Assembly (NCBI GenBank): GCA_026396575.1
Contig: JAPLWM010000012.1
Location: 1-42,428 of the forward strand
Direction: 5' to 3'
DNA from: Candidatus Komeilibacteria bacterium
GTDB taxonomy: Bacteria; Patescibacteriota; Patescibacteriia; UBA1558; UBA10009
Length of the DNA stretch: 42,428 nucleotides
Made by a program: the position numbers and the translations under genes. Below, piece by piece: positions 1 to 7,943 of the stretch. The notes under the pieces are model-generated. The model was given only the letters and a program-made list of their open reading frames with translations, did not search any database and was not told the DNA's origin. Positions within the stretch are counted from its first letter, which is position 1. Each line of letters opens with the position of its first letter.

Positions 1-5
1 ATAGC

Positions 6-1249
6 TCATTGAAACCATTACCAAGAAGTTAGTGGATAGCTCATAAATAGGTTACCGTAATCAGATATGATTATGGAAACCAAAAAAGACATTTTTAGGG
101 AGCATTTACTCCCTTACATCAAATCGGATAAAAAGGGCAGGGGCGATATACTCAGCCACGTTTGCTTCATTACCGGTCTGCATCGCAAGACGGCGATTGG
201 CAAGTTTCGCCGGTTATGGCTCAAAGGCTCGGACTTGGCCGATCGCCGAGGGAAAAAGGAATATTACGGCGTTGACGTAACTGTAGCTTTAAAGATGATC
301 TGGGAAGCTGGAGGCGAGGTTTGCGGCGAACTTTTACATCCTGTTATCCCTGAATACGTGGACATTTTAAAACGCGACCAAATGTGGGATTACTCCGAGG
401 TCTTGACCGGCAAACTACTGGCAATGAGTTTGGCCACGGTTAAACGCCGAGTTGGTAAGTTCCGTAAAGTCAGGCAAAAGAGAAATGGTATTTCCGATAC
501 TAAGCCCTCGCATATCAAGCATTTAGTTCCCATCTTCATCGGGCCTTGGAAGGGCAAACCCCCCGGTTTTGGACAGGTGGATACAGTCAGACATTCAAAT
601 ACCGCTTCCGGAGACGCCGTTTATACCTTGAATTACACCGATGCCGCTACTCTAACAACAATTTTAAGGGCTCAGTGGAACAAAGGACAATTAGCTACCA
701 GGCAAAGCATGCAAGCCATTAAAGGAAAACTGCCTTTTCCTTGGCTTGGCGCTCATCCCGACACCGGCAGCGAATTTTTAAACTACCTGGTTATGGATTG
801 GTGTAAAGCGGAAAACATTGAGTTATCAAGGAGCCGTCCCAGCCACAAAAATGACAATATGTATGTGGAGGAGCGGAACGGCCACGCTGTCAGAAAAACC
901 ATCGGTTACATTGCTTTAAACTGCCCCGAAGCAGTACCTGCATTAAACGCAGTTTATGGCAGTTTAAATCCATACTTACTGCATTTTGTGGCAGTCAGGC
1001 GATGCTTAAGCAAGGAAAGGTTGCAGTCAAAGTACAAAAGGATTTACGAGCCTATCGCCAAAACTCCTTACCAGAGGATTTTGGAACATCCCGAGGTGGC
1101 TCAATTGGCCAAGAACAAACTTAAGCTGGAACATGAAAAATTAAATCCTTTGTTTTTAAAGCAAACAATTGATCGCTGTTTAAAAACATTGTATGATATC
1201 CAAAGACGGTTCGGTAACCAACGCTAATTTCGGTAATGGTTTCTAATGA
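6..1249 (+). mobile_element. Insertion sequence with D35E transposase
   Basis: A single transposase gene is bracketed by imperfect inverted repeats. GAAACCATTACC at 11-22 is exactly complementary to 1232-1243, and the match extends outward (TCATT at 6-10, TCTAATGA at 1242-1249) with one base of slip. A second inner pair, GGTTACCG at 50-57 and CGGTAACC at 1212-1219, lies inside the first. The outer left boundary may lie beyond the window start. No target-site duplication can be confirmed because the left flank is missing. The element sits just upstream of rpsO. Confidence 0.75.
67..1227 (+). CDS. DDE (integrase-core) transposase
   Basis: A 386-residue protein with an N-terminal helix-turn-helix-like region (about residues 25-60, rich in Arg/Lys) and an rve-type integrase catalytic core. 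The acidic triad is visible: D172 in GQVDTV, D232 in HPDTGSEF and E268 in YVEERNGH. The last two are separated by 35 residues, the classical D35E spacing of retroviral-integrase-like transposases. It should catalyse cut-and-paste or copy-based transposition of the surrounding IS by acting on the terminal repeats. An in-frame ATG two codons downstream (73) is an alternative start. The frame is intact, so the element could be active. The IS family was not assigned. Confidence 0.85.
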   Translation: MIMETKKDIFREHLLPYIKSDKKGRGDILSHVCFITGLHRKTAIGKFRRLWLKGSDLADRRGKKEYYGVDVTVALKMIWEAGGEVCGELLHPVIPEYVDILKRDQMWDYSEVLTGKLLAMSLATVKRRVGKFRKVRQKRNGISDTKPSHIKHLVPIFIGPWKGKPPGFGQVDTVRHSNTASGDAVYTLNYTDAATLTTILRAQWNKGQLATRQSMQAIKGKLPFPWLGAHPDTGSEFLNYLVMDWCKAENIELSRSRPSHKNDNMYVEERNGHAVRKTIGYIALNCPEAVPALNAVYGSLNPYLLHFVAVRRCLSKERLQSKYKRIYEPIAKTPYQRILEHPEVAQLAKNKLKLEHEKLNPLFLKQTIDRCLKTLYDIQRRFGNQR

Positions 1250-1321
1250 ATTACTAATCGTTACCTCGGCTTATGGCCTGTCTAACCGCCTTAGGCTTAG
1301 ATAACGAAAAAAGGAAAAACT

Positions 1322-1669
1322 ATGTTAGACAAAAAAAGAAAACAGCAGTTAATCCAGAAGTACAAAACCCACGCTTCGGATACCGGCAGCCCGGAAATCC
1401 AAATCGCCATTTTAACCGAAGAAATCAAGGAGTTAACCCAGCATTTAAAGGAGCATAAAAAGGATTATTCCTCCCGCCGGGGCTTAATTAGAAAGGTTTC
1501 CTTGCGCCGCAAGCTGTTAAGGTATTTGGAAAAAGAAAACGAAAAAAGCTTTGATGAAATCGTAAAAAAACTGAAAATCAAGATTACCAAAATTAAAAAC
1601 CTGGACGAAATTTTGGAAGTTGAAGCCGAAAAACCGGCCGAAGAAGCCGAAGAAATTATTGAAGTATAA
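1322..1669 (+). CDS. rpsO: 30S ribosomal protein S15
   Basis: S15 binds the central domain of 16S rRNA early in 30S assembly. The conserved HASDTGSPEIQIAILTEEI and SSRRGLIRKVSLRRKLLRYL blocks are present in residues 17-70. The family is usually about 89 residues; this copy has 115 because of an acidic, Glu-rich C-terminal tail (residues 90-115). An AAGGA Shine-Dalgarno lies just before the ATG. It is followed four bases later by a NYN gene and then pnp, the common rpsO-pnp order with one insertion. The IS ends about 70 bp upstream, so the original promoter may have been displaced. Confidence 0.97.
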   Translation: MLDKKRKQQLIQKYKTHASDTGSPEIQIAILTEEIKELTQHLKEHKKDYSSRRGLIRKVSLRRKLLRYLEKENEKSFDEIVKKLKIKITKIKNLDEILEVEAEKPAEEAEEIIEV

Positions 1670-1673
1670 ATAT

Positions 1674-2177
1674 ATGATGAAACATCTTGAACAGCGCGTT
1701 GGCGTTTTCGTCGACGTGCAGAACATGTACCATTCGGCCAAGAATCTTTACAATTCCCGCGTTAATTTTAAGGAAGTTTTAAAAGAAGCCGTGGCCGACC
1801 GCAAATTGGTTTCGGCCATTGCCTATGTGATCACTTCGCCTTCCAAAGAAGAAGCGCCGTTTTTTGAAGCCCTGGAAAAATCCGGCTTTAAAATAAAAAC
1901 CAAGGACCTGCAGATTTTTCCCGGCGGCGCCAAAAAAGCGGACTGGGATGTGGGCCTGGCCATGGATGCCATTAAAATATCGGCCCGGCTGGACGTGGTG
2001 ATTCTGGTTTCCGGCGACGGCGATTACGTGCCGATGGTGGAATATCTGCAAAACCACGGCATTCAGGTGGAAACCATCGCTTTCCAGGAAAGCACTTCCC
2101 GGCATTTGCTGGAAGCGACCGACGATTTTATCGATCTTTCAAAAGATAAAAAAAGATTTTTAATGAAAATCAGATAA
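1674..2177 (+). CDS. NYN-domain (LabA/DUF88-type) predicted nuclease
   Basis: A protein of about 167 residues in the NYN (PIN-like) family. The family's acidic metal-binding residues are visible in VGVFVDVQNMY near the N-terminus, DWDVGLAMDA in the middle and VSGDGDYVPM in the second half, followed by a typical HGIQVETIAF strand. Such proteins are predicted metal-dependent RNases. Its position between rpsO and pnp fits a role in RNA turnover, which is inference. The frame is open from 1620, but that start lies inside rpsO. The ATG at 1674, four bases after the rpsO stop (or the next codon, 1677), is more natural. Confidence 0.85.
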   Translation: MMKHLEQRVGVFVDVQNMYHSAKNLYNSRVNFKEVLKEAVADRKLVSAIAYVITSPSKEEAPFFEALEKSGFKIKTKDLQIFPGGAKKADWDVGLAMDAIKISARLDVVILVSGDGDYVPMVEYLQNHGIQVETIAFQESTSRHLLEATDDFIDLSKDKKRFLMKIR

Positions 2178-2180
2178 ATT

Positions 2181-2210
2181 TCCGCCAAAGGCGGATCAGC
2201 CTCTGGCTGA
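2181..2210. repeat. REP-like double palindrome
   Basis: Two abutting small palindromes: TCCGCCAAAGGCGGA (2181-2195) and TCAGCCTCTGGCTGA (2196-2210). The TCCGCC...GGCGGA pair is the shortest member of the palindrome family seen at 24300-24336, 24441-24467, 31142-31173, 31473-31506 and 31930-31962. No U-tract follows, so it is not an intrinsic terminator. It lies in the leader of pnp. Confidence 0.6.
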
Positions 2211-2296
2211 AATTAACAACTAAGCTGACAATTAGATACATAGACTACTTTATTTAAGCAGTCTCGAATCTGGTTGCCAGCAAGAAAGAATAAAAT

Positions 2297-4558
2297 ATGC
2301 AAGAAGTTCATAATTTTGAACTGGAGTATGCTGGCAAAACTCTAAAAATCCAAACCGGCAAGTTAGCGGGCCAAGCCCACGGTTCCTGCACCGTTCAATA
2401 CGGCGAAACCGTTGTTTTGGCTACCGCCGTAACCGGCGTGGAACCCAGGGACGGCATTGATTATTTTCCTTTAATGGTGGATTACGAGGAAAAACTCTAC
2501 GCCGCCGGCAAAATCAAGGGCTCGCGCTGGATTAAGCGCGAAGGCCGCGCCACCGACGAAGCCATTTTAACGGCCCGCGTTATTGACCGTTCCATCCGCC
2601 CGCTCTTTAAAGAAACCGAAAGAAAAGACGTGCAGGTTATGGTCACGGTGCTCTCGGTTGACGGAGAAAACGATCCCGATGTTCCCTCCTTAATTGCCGC
2701 TGCCATTGCTCTGGATATTTCCCCCATTCCCTGGGGCGGGCCGGTAGCAGCCATCAGGGTCGGCCAAATTAGCGGCGAGTGGGTTTTAAACGGCTCTTAC
2801 GACGCCAGATTGAAATCCGACTTTGATTTGTATTTAGCCGGCACGGCCGATGAAGTGGTTATGATTGAAACCGGCGCCAAGCAGGTGGACGAAAAAACCA
2901 TCAGCGAGGCCTTGGCTTTCGGCCATAAGCATTTGCGCAAAGTGGTGGAATTGATTAAAGAAGTCCAGGCCAAGGTTGGCGTGGCTAAATTTAAGGAAAC
3001 GGAAACCGAAGAAGCTAAAGCTGAAAAAGAATTGGTTAAAGGCAAGGTGGAAGAATATCTCTCTGGCAAAATTGAAAAAGTTTTCAGCTCTAAAAAAGAC
3101 GAAACCAAACAGAACATCCAATCCTTAAAAGACGAACTTAATAAATTGTTAAAAGCGGATAATAAGGTTGGGAAAGACGGCCGCGCCAAAGGCCTGGCCA
3201 TGGTTGAAGATTATTTGGCCGAAGCCGCCCGCAAGTTAGTACTGGAAAAAGGCATCCGCACCGACGGCCGCCAGATCGATGAAATCCGCCCCTTATCGGC
3301 CGAAGTGGCCATTCTGCCCCGCGTGCACGGTTCCGGCTTGTTCCAACGCGGCGAAACCCAGGTGCTTTCGGTGGTAACACTGGGCGGGCCCGGCGCCGAA
3401 CAGTATTTGGACGGCATGGAAGAAGAAGGCAAAAAACGCTACATGCACCACTATAACTTCCCCGGCTTCTCTGTAGGCGAAGTTAGGCCTTCCAGAGGCC
3501 CTTCCAGAAGGGATATCGGCCATGGAGCCTTGGCCGAAAAGGCGCTATTGCCGGTTTTGCCGGATAAGGAAACCTTCCCCTATACCATCCGCGTGGTGTC
3601 CGAAGTTTTAAGCTCCAACGGCTCTTCTTCGCAGGCCTCAATTTGCGGTTCCACCCTGTCCTTAATGGATGCCGGCGTGCCTATTACCGCGCCTGTTGCG
3701 GGCATTGCCATCGGCTTGGTAACCGACCCGAAAGATAAAAACAATTACAAAATTTTAACCGATATCCAGGGCATCGAAGACCACTCTTTTGACATGGACT
3801 TTAAAGTGGCCGGAACTGCCGTTGGCATTACCGCCATTCAAATGGATATTAAACTGGGCGGCATCAGCTTGAAAGTTTGCGAAGAAGCTTTGGCGCGCGG
3901 CAAACAAGCCCGTTTGCAAATTTTGGAAGTAATGAAAAAAGCGATTGAAGCGCCCAGAGCCGATCTTTCGCCTTACGCTCCGCGCATTACCATATTGCAC
4001 ATTAATCCGGATTCCATCAGGGACGTGATCGGGCCGGGCGGAAAAATAATCAATAAAATTATTGAGGAATGCGACGTGGAAATTGATATTGAACCGGACG
4101 GCACCGTTTTTGTAACAGCCACCAATCAAGAGGGCTCCAAAAAAGCCATTAAATGGATTGAAGATTTAACCAAAGAACTTCAAGTGGGTGAAATCTACGA
4201 AGGCACCGTAACCCAGATTATTAAAGGCCAAACGGGCGGCGACGAAATCGGCGCCATTGTGGAACTGTTGCCCGGCCACGACGGCATGGTACACGTTTCC
4301 AATATCGCTTGGGAGCACGTAAATAAAGTAAGCGACGTGCTTAACATAGGCGACAAGGTAAAAGTCAAAGTTATGGAAATAGACAAAGAAAGAAACCGCA
4401 TTTCCTTATCCAGAAAAGAACTGCTTCCTAAGCCCGAGGGTTATATGGAAAGATCCAGTTTTGGTTCCAGGGAAAGAAGGCCGAGCGGACCCCGCATGGG
4501 CGGCGGATCCAAACCGCCAATGGGCGGATCAAGGCCACCGTTTAGGAAACGGCAATAA
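2297..4558 (+). CDS. pnp: Polyribonucleotide nucleotidyltransferase (PNPase)
   Basis: A 753-residue 3'-to-5' phosphorolytic exoribonuclease that degrades RNA and can add tails. Order of domains: first RNase PH fold (about 10-220), helical linker (about 240-320), second RNase PH fold (about 325-560, with RADGRQ-like GIRTDGRQIDEIRPL and the FPGFSVGEVRPSRGPSRRDIGHG block), KH domain with GPGG at residues 579-582, S1 domain (about 640-710) and an RG/PG-rich basic tail. Length is normal. It shares a transcription unit with rpsO and the NYN gene. The RNase Y gene at 15153 is the other major decay enzyme in the window. Confidence 0.98.
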   Translation: MQEVHNFELEYAGKTLKIQTGKLAGQAHGSCTVQYGETVVLATAVTGVEPRDGIDYFPLMVDYEEKLYAAGKIKGSRWIKREGRATDEAILTARVIDRSIRPLFKETERKDVQVMVTVLSVDGENDPDVPSLIAAAIALDISPIPWGGPVAAIRVGQISGEWVLNGSYDARLKSDFDLYLAGTADEVVMIETGAKQVDEKTISEALAFGHKHLRKVVELIKEVQAKVGVAKFKETETEEAKAEKELVKGKVEEYLSGKIEKVFSSKKDETKQNIQSLKDELNKLLKADNKVGKDGRAKGLAMVEDYLAEAARKLVLEKGIRTDGRQIDEIRPLSAEVAILPRVHGSGLFQRGETQVLSVVTLGGPGAEQYLDGMEEEGKKRYMHHYNFPGFSVGEVRPSRGPSRRDIGHGALAEKALLPVLPDKETFPYTIRVVSEVLSSNGSSSQASICGSTLSLMDAGVPITAPVAGIAIGLVTDPKDKNNYKILTDIQGIEDHSFDMDFKVAGTAVGITAIQMDIKLGGISLKVCEEALARGKQARLQILEVMKKAIEAPRADLSPYAPRITILHINPDSIRDVIGPGGKIINKIIEECDVEIDIEPDGTVFVTATNQEGSKKAIKWIEDLTKELQVGEIYEGTVTQIIKGQTGGDEIGAIVELLPGHDGMVHVSNIAWEHVNKVSDVLNIGDKVKVKVMEIDKERNRISLSRKELLPKPEGYMERSSFGSRERRPSGPRMGGGSKPPMGGSRPPFRKRQ

Positions 4559-4576
4559 AAATATATTCTAAGATAC

Positions 4577-4608
4577 TAAAAAAGGCGGGGATAATTCCCC
4601 GCCTTTTT
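4577..4608. terminator. Bidirectional intrinsic terminator
   Basis: A perfect 8-bp GC-rich stem (GGCGGGGA at 4584-4591 with TCCCCGCC at 4596-4603) and a 4-nt loop, with an A-run before it and five T after it. It can therefore terminate both pnp (plus) and the convergent S-layer-like gene (minus). Confidence 0.92.
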
Positions 4609-4618
4609 GATTATCTTA

Positions 4619-6910
4619 TTAGTTCAAAACTCTTTGAACGCCTAGTGTTTTAATTTTCCAACCGTTAAACCAGTCAGTTGATGGAGTAACGGCTTGACCA
4701 TCGTAAGAACCGTCACTATTAACATCTTGATGGGCATTATTACCATTAACGCCGGTATTATCCGACCAGATAAAGTAAGCGGCAATATCGTTGGCTCGGC
4801 CATCGGAGCTTAAGCAATATTTACTGCCCTGGCCGGCCGCACCGTTAACATCGCAGCTGGCTTCTAGCCCCTTGTAAGCGGTAATGCTAGTATCGCCATC
4901 ATACATATACGTGCTGACTGCATCATTGCTATCTACTCCAGTGTCAACATTACCCGCTATAGCCCGTAAAATATAATATTTGCTCTGGCCGGCTGAAATC
5001 AATCTGTCATCATTAAAGGCCACAATTACATCTTGATTAGCTCCTTCACGCGCATCCATATAACCATTAACATTGGATAATTTACCGCCCTCCTCGCCAT
5101 TGGCCACAACATTAGTGGCGCCCCAACCGTTATAAATCTGATAGCTGTCAGCTCCGCTATCGCCCTGGGTTAAAGCAGAGGCATTATTATAGCTTGATCC
5201 TTCTAAAATTTCAAAATTCCTCAAGTTTAAGTTAGCCTCATTTATTACTGTATCATTTAAATTCAATTTAAAGGATACTTTCTTTAAAGATAAATCCGTG
5301 CCTTCGGCCGCGCTAACTTTAAAACGATATAAATCAACTGGACCGTTGGCTAAGTTGCCCTGCGAGGCATCGGCTTTAACGGTCGGCACGGTGCCATGAA
5401 CAACCATGTCATTGCCGGAAATGTCGCGATTGCCCACGTTTTGAACAATGTAATTATTACCAACTCCCCTGGCTTCAAAACCTTGAGCGGTTCTAAAAGT
5501 AAACTCTATGGAATCGCCGGTAAAAGCGGCAAAGTTTTGATTAATCGGATTTAAGTTAGCCAGCACGCTCACTAGGCCGCTGGCATTAACCGGGATATAG
5601 GCCGGATTAGCCGAGATGTTAAAATCCGCGTTGCCGTTGTTTAGATTTTGAGTGCTGGTAATTGTTTGGCCGGCCTGATTTTGATAAGCGATGGTTACAC
5701 TTTGCACCGAACGATCAAAGAGGTCAGCATTGGTTTGAGCAATCCGCAAACGATTAACATTAAAGGCGCCATTAGCGGCGGTAAACTTTACTTTAAGCAT
5801 TGGCACTTCGGCCATACCGGCAACAACATTAGTGGTGGCCGGATTACTTTCCGCGCTCGCGGCCAGCCGGCCCTCGCCGATAATTGTGTATTCCAAACTT
5901 CTAACATTATCGGCAATAAAAATAGTGGGCAAATTGGCGCCGTTAACGCCAACGTTATGACCTCGTAAATCTAAACTTGTATGAATGCCCAAAATAATCG
6001 TGCTATCAACTTGGGCATTCCTGGCAATATTTACCTTGACCGTTAAATTTTTCGTTTCGCCGACATTGATACCTGTTCTAAGATTTATCCTAAGATTGGT
6101 AAAGCTGTAAGTATTCCGCAATTTTGTGCCTCTGGCAATTAAGCGATCGCCATCGTAAAGCCCGATGGAAGAAAAAACGGTATTGGCTCCGGAAGAACCG
6201 GTATTGGTTAGTTTAATGCTATCCAACATCATATCGCTGCCCGGTTGACCTTCTCTTTCTTCATTGGTTATGGCTAAAGTTAATAAATTAAAATTGGTAG
6301 CGCCGCGGCTAAGACTAACTACGCCGCCTTCATGGCCTTCATTGGCATTAATAACCACGCCATAAGAACGGGGAATGACTAAGTTAAAAGTATTGCCTAC
6401 TATCGGAAAATTTCCAGAAACAGTTGACAAACGATGATCCCTGGTGCCCCTGGCAAAAATCAGCGCACCACTGGTAACTCCTATCCGATTAGTATAATTA
6501 CTTTTTAATAACCTATTAACATTGCCTTTAACGGTTAAAGTTTTGGTTTCGCCAACTTGCAACACGTAATTTAAATTATTAAAAACCAAAGATCTGCCAC
6601 TTTTTACTGAAGTGGCGGCAATTTGCCTGTCGCCTGCAAAAAGCATAAAGCGGGAAAAAAACAAAGAATCAACTCCGGTCGTGCCAATGTATAAAGTGCT
6701 CAAGGATATTGGTTCCGTGCTAGTAGCCGAGTTGGTAAAATCTAAATTTACCAAAATATCATTCTCATCGGTTAAATACACCTGATGCCCTTCCGGAACG
6801 TTATGGTTAAGCGCCACATTCAAATAAGTAGCCGCCTGGGCGCTGCCGGCCAACAAAAAAACGCCGAAAACGGCGATGGCTAAAACGATTAGTTTGTTGA
6901 GTTTGTTCAT
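4619..6910 (-). CDS. Secreted S-layer-like surface protein
   Basis: 763 residues with a clear signal peptide (basic MNKLNKL, hydrophobic core, cleavage near AGSAQAA at about residue 27). The mature part is Asn/Thr/Ser-rich and low in Lys and Cys. It contains repeated beta-sandwich-type blocks with recurring VGETKTLTVKGNV / VGETKNLTVKVNI and L-x-N-x-G-x-A-D-F strands, typical of self-assembling or adhesive surface proteins. A DVNSDGSYDG stretch near the C-terminus resembles a calcium-binding loop. No transmembrane anchor or sortase motif is visible after the signal peptide. The strong promoter, monocistronic layout and own terminator suggest an abundant cell-surface protein. S-layer is inference; I recognise no named family. 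Confidence 0.75.
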   Translation of the reverse strand: MNKLNKLIVLAIAVFGVFLLAGSAQAATYLNVALNHNVPEGHQVYLTDENDILVNLDFTNSATSTEPISLSTLYIGTTGVDSLFFSRFMLFAGDRQIAATSVKSGRSLVFNNLNYVLQVGETKTLTVKGNVNRLLKSNYTNRIGVTSGALIFARGTRDHRLSTVSGNFPIVGNTFNLVIPRSYGVVINANEGHEGGVVSLSRGATNFNLLTLAITNEEREGQPGSDMMLDSIKLTNTGSSGANTVFSSIGLYDGDRLIARGTKLRNTYSFTNLRINLRTGINVGETKNLTVKVNIARNAQVDSTIILGIHTSLDLRGHNVGVNGANLPTIFIADNVRSLEYTIIGEGRLAASAESNPATTNVVAGMAEVPMLKVKFTAANGAFNVNRLRIAQTNADLFDRSVQSVTIAYQNQAGQTITSTQNLNNGNADFNISANPAYIPVNASGLVSVLANLNPINQNFAAFTGDSIEFTFRTAQGFEARGVGNNYIVQNVGNRDISGNDMVVHGTVPTVKADASQGNLANGPVDLYRFKVSAAEGTDLSLKKVSFKLNLNDTVINEANLNLRNFEILEGSSYNNASALTQGDSGADSYQIYNGWGATNVVANGEEGGKLSNVNGYMDAREGANQDVIVAFNDDRLISAGQSKYYILRAIAGNVDTGVDSNDAVSTYMYDGDTSITAYKGLEASCDVNGAAGQGSKYCLSSDGRANDIAAYFIWSDNTGVNGNNAHQDVNSDGSYDGQAVTPSTDWFNGWKIKTLGVQRVLN

Positions 6911-6953
6911 ACGATTTTTTGTTAATTATCTATAAATTACTTATTTAAAAAGC

Positions 6954-7009
6954 TATAGCTCAATGACTATAGCTCAATGACTATAGCTCAATGACTATAG
7001 CTCAATGAC
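6954..7009. repeat. Four exact 14-bp tandem repeats
   Basis: The unit TATAGCTCAATGAC is repeated four times without a mismatch, plus the first base of a fifth. It lies immediately downstream of the -10 box of the S-layer-like gene promoter, so the expected start point (about 7006) falls in the first unit. The whole array is then in the 5' untranslated region, about 45 bp before the start codon. Confidence 0.95.
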
Positions 7010-7012
7010 TTA

Positions 7013-7041
7013 ATAATAGCACACTTTTTGCCAAAAGTCAA
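7013..7041 (-). promoter_or_regulatory. Sigma-70-type promoter of the S-layer-like gene
   Basis: Minus strand: -35 TTGACT (7036-7041), 17-bp spacer, -10 TATTAT (7013-7018). It predicts a leader of roughly 95 nt containing the 14-bp repeat array. Confidence 0.85.
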
Positions 7042-7050
7042 GAGTTTTTT

Positions 7051-7096
7051 AAAAAAATAGGGCCTCCGCATGACAAGTAGTCAGCGCGGAAGCCCT
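7051..7096 (-). terminator. Intrinsic terminator of the protease gene
   Basis: Minus strand: AGGGCTTCCGC (7086-7096) pairs with GCGGAGGCCCT (7059-7069), with one G-U pair, followed by a run of seven U. It lies 17 bp after the protease stop codon. The GCTTCCGC/GCGGAGGC stem resembles the terminators of the DGR variable-protein genes. Confidence 0.88.
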
Positions 7097-7112
7097 ATGA
7101 ATGAAGCAATCT

Positions 7113-7832
7113 TTACCTATTGGGCTGGGATGCATGTTTATGTTTAACATGCACCGCCAAGGTACAATTGGAAATGCCCGATACCCTGTCGCGCAAAGGA
7201 TCAAAGATCGTTTGGTCGGTGGGCAAGCCCCTGATGGTAATAAAAAGCCCCTTATCCTTGCCCTGGATAAATCCTGAACCGCAATCGCCAGGCTTGCTTT
7301 CTCGGTCGATAACAAATCCCTTAATTTCACCCTCTTCAGTCAACATGCTGAAAATGGCGAGAATATTGTAGTTTTTGTGATCAACCAAGCTGTAAGCAAC
7401 TTCGTTTTTAATCAAAGCGGTGAAATCTATCGGCGCAGTATCAACGCCGCTGCCGGGCCAGGGAAGGTCGATCTTGGCAGAAATAGTGTCATGGCCGAAA
7501 GTAACCTGGCAAAGGTCATGGCCAAGATACCTGACGCCGTTTAGATACCAGGTCTTTTGTTCGCCTGTATTATTAACATACTCCAAGCAAACGCTGCTCC
7601 GCTCGGCAAACAGGTGGGCAACCGTTACCCAGGCCCGTTTCAGGCCGATTGAGTCAACAGCCGTTAGATAGCAGAAGCCGATATCCCAGGAATAGTACAT
7701 CCTGTAACTGTCGCCAACTCTCACTTTGGTTGCTATAGGATCTCCGAGAAAGTTTACCTGTTGTTCGGTTTCCTGACCCAAGGTTGAAACGGAATAAGCC
7801 AGGATTGTAGCCAGCAGTAGAAAAAGTTTCAT
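7113..7832 (-). CDS. Secreted chymotrypsin-fold protease with Cys nucleophile
   Basis: 239 residues. A short signal peptide (hydrophobic residues 2-13, possible cleavage near STLGQ, 16-20) is followed by one trypsin-like domain. The triad positions can be read: H73 in WVTVAHLF, D131 in SGVDTAPIDF and C184 in KPGDCGSGF, the motif that is GDSGG/S in serine proteases. A Cys there is known in viral 3C/3C-like proteases but is unusual in bacterial secreted homologues. Disulfide-capable Cys residues are also present (54, 82, 108, 223). It is monocistronic, with a near-consensus promoter, an AGGAG ribosome site and its own terminator. Base composition is more GC-balanced than the flanks, possibly acquired. 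Protease assignment rests on motifs only. Confidence 0.7.
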   Translation of the reverse strand: MKLFLLLATILAYSVSTLGQETEQQVNFLGDPIATKVRVGDSYRMYYSWDIGFCYLTAVDSIGLKRAWVTVAHLFAERSSVCLEYVNNTGEQKTWYLNGVRYLGHDLCQVTFGHDTISAKIDLPWPGSGVDTAPIDFTALIKNEVAYSLVDHKNYNILAIFSMLTEEGEIKGFVIDRESKPGDCGSGFIQGKDKGLFITIRGLPTDQTIFDPLRDRVSGISNCTLAVHVKHKHASQPNR

Positions 7833-7872
7833 CTTTTTCTCCTAATTTTGATGTTAAGAACGGTAACTTGCA

Positions 7873-7901
7873 ATAATACAATATTTTAAAACCTTTGTCA
7901 A
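7873..7901 (-). promoter_or_regulatory. Sigma-70-type promoter of the protease gene
   Basis: Minus strand: TTGACA (7896-7901), 17-bp spacer, TATTAT (7873-7878). Downstream an AGGAG lies 5 bp before the ATG at 7832. Confidence 0.88.
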
Positions 7902-7925
7902 TCCTTTTTCCATTAACAGTTTTTC

Positions 7926-7934
7926 TGCTAAAAT
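7926..7934 (+). promoter_or_regulatory. Extended -10 promoter, probably leaderless
   Basis: TGCTAAAAT (extended -10, TAAAAT at 7929-7934) ends 9 bp before the ATG at 7944, so transcription should begin at or within a couple of bases of the start codon. No Shine-Dalgarno is present. Confidence 0.55.
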
Positions 7935-7943
7935 ACTACTTAT

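Noticed and set aside
1273..1458. A 61-residue plus-strand frame overlapping rpsO
   Set aside because: It is out of frame with S15, Arg/Asn-rich and without a recognisable motif; a shadow of rpsO.
6954..7009. tRNA remnant, because TAGCTCAATG resembles a tRNA D-arm start
   Set aside because: The unit is only 14 bp, repeated exactly four times, with no acceptor, anticodon or T-arm; a simple tandem repeat is the better reading.
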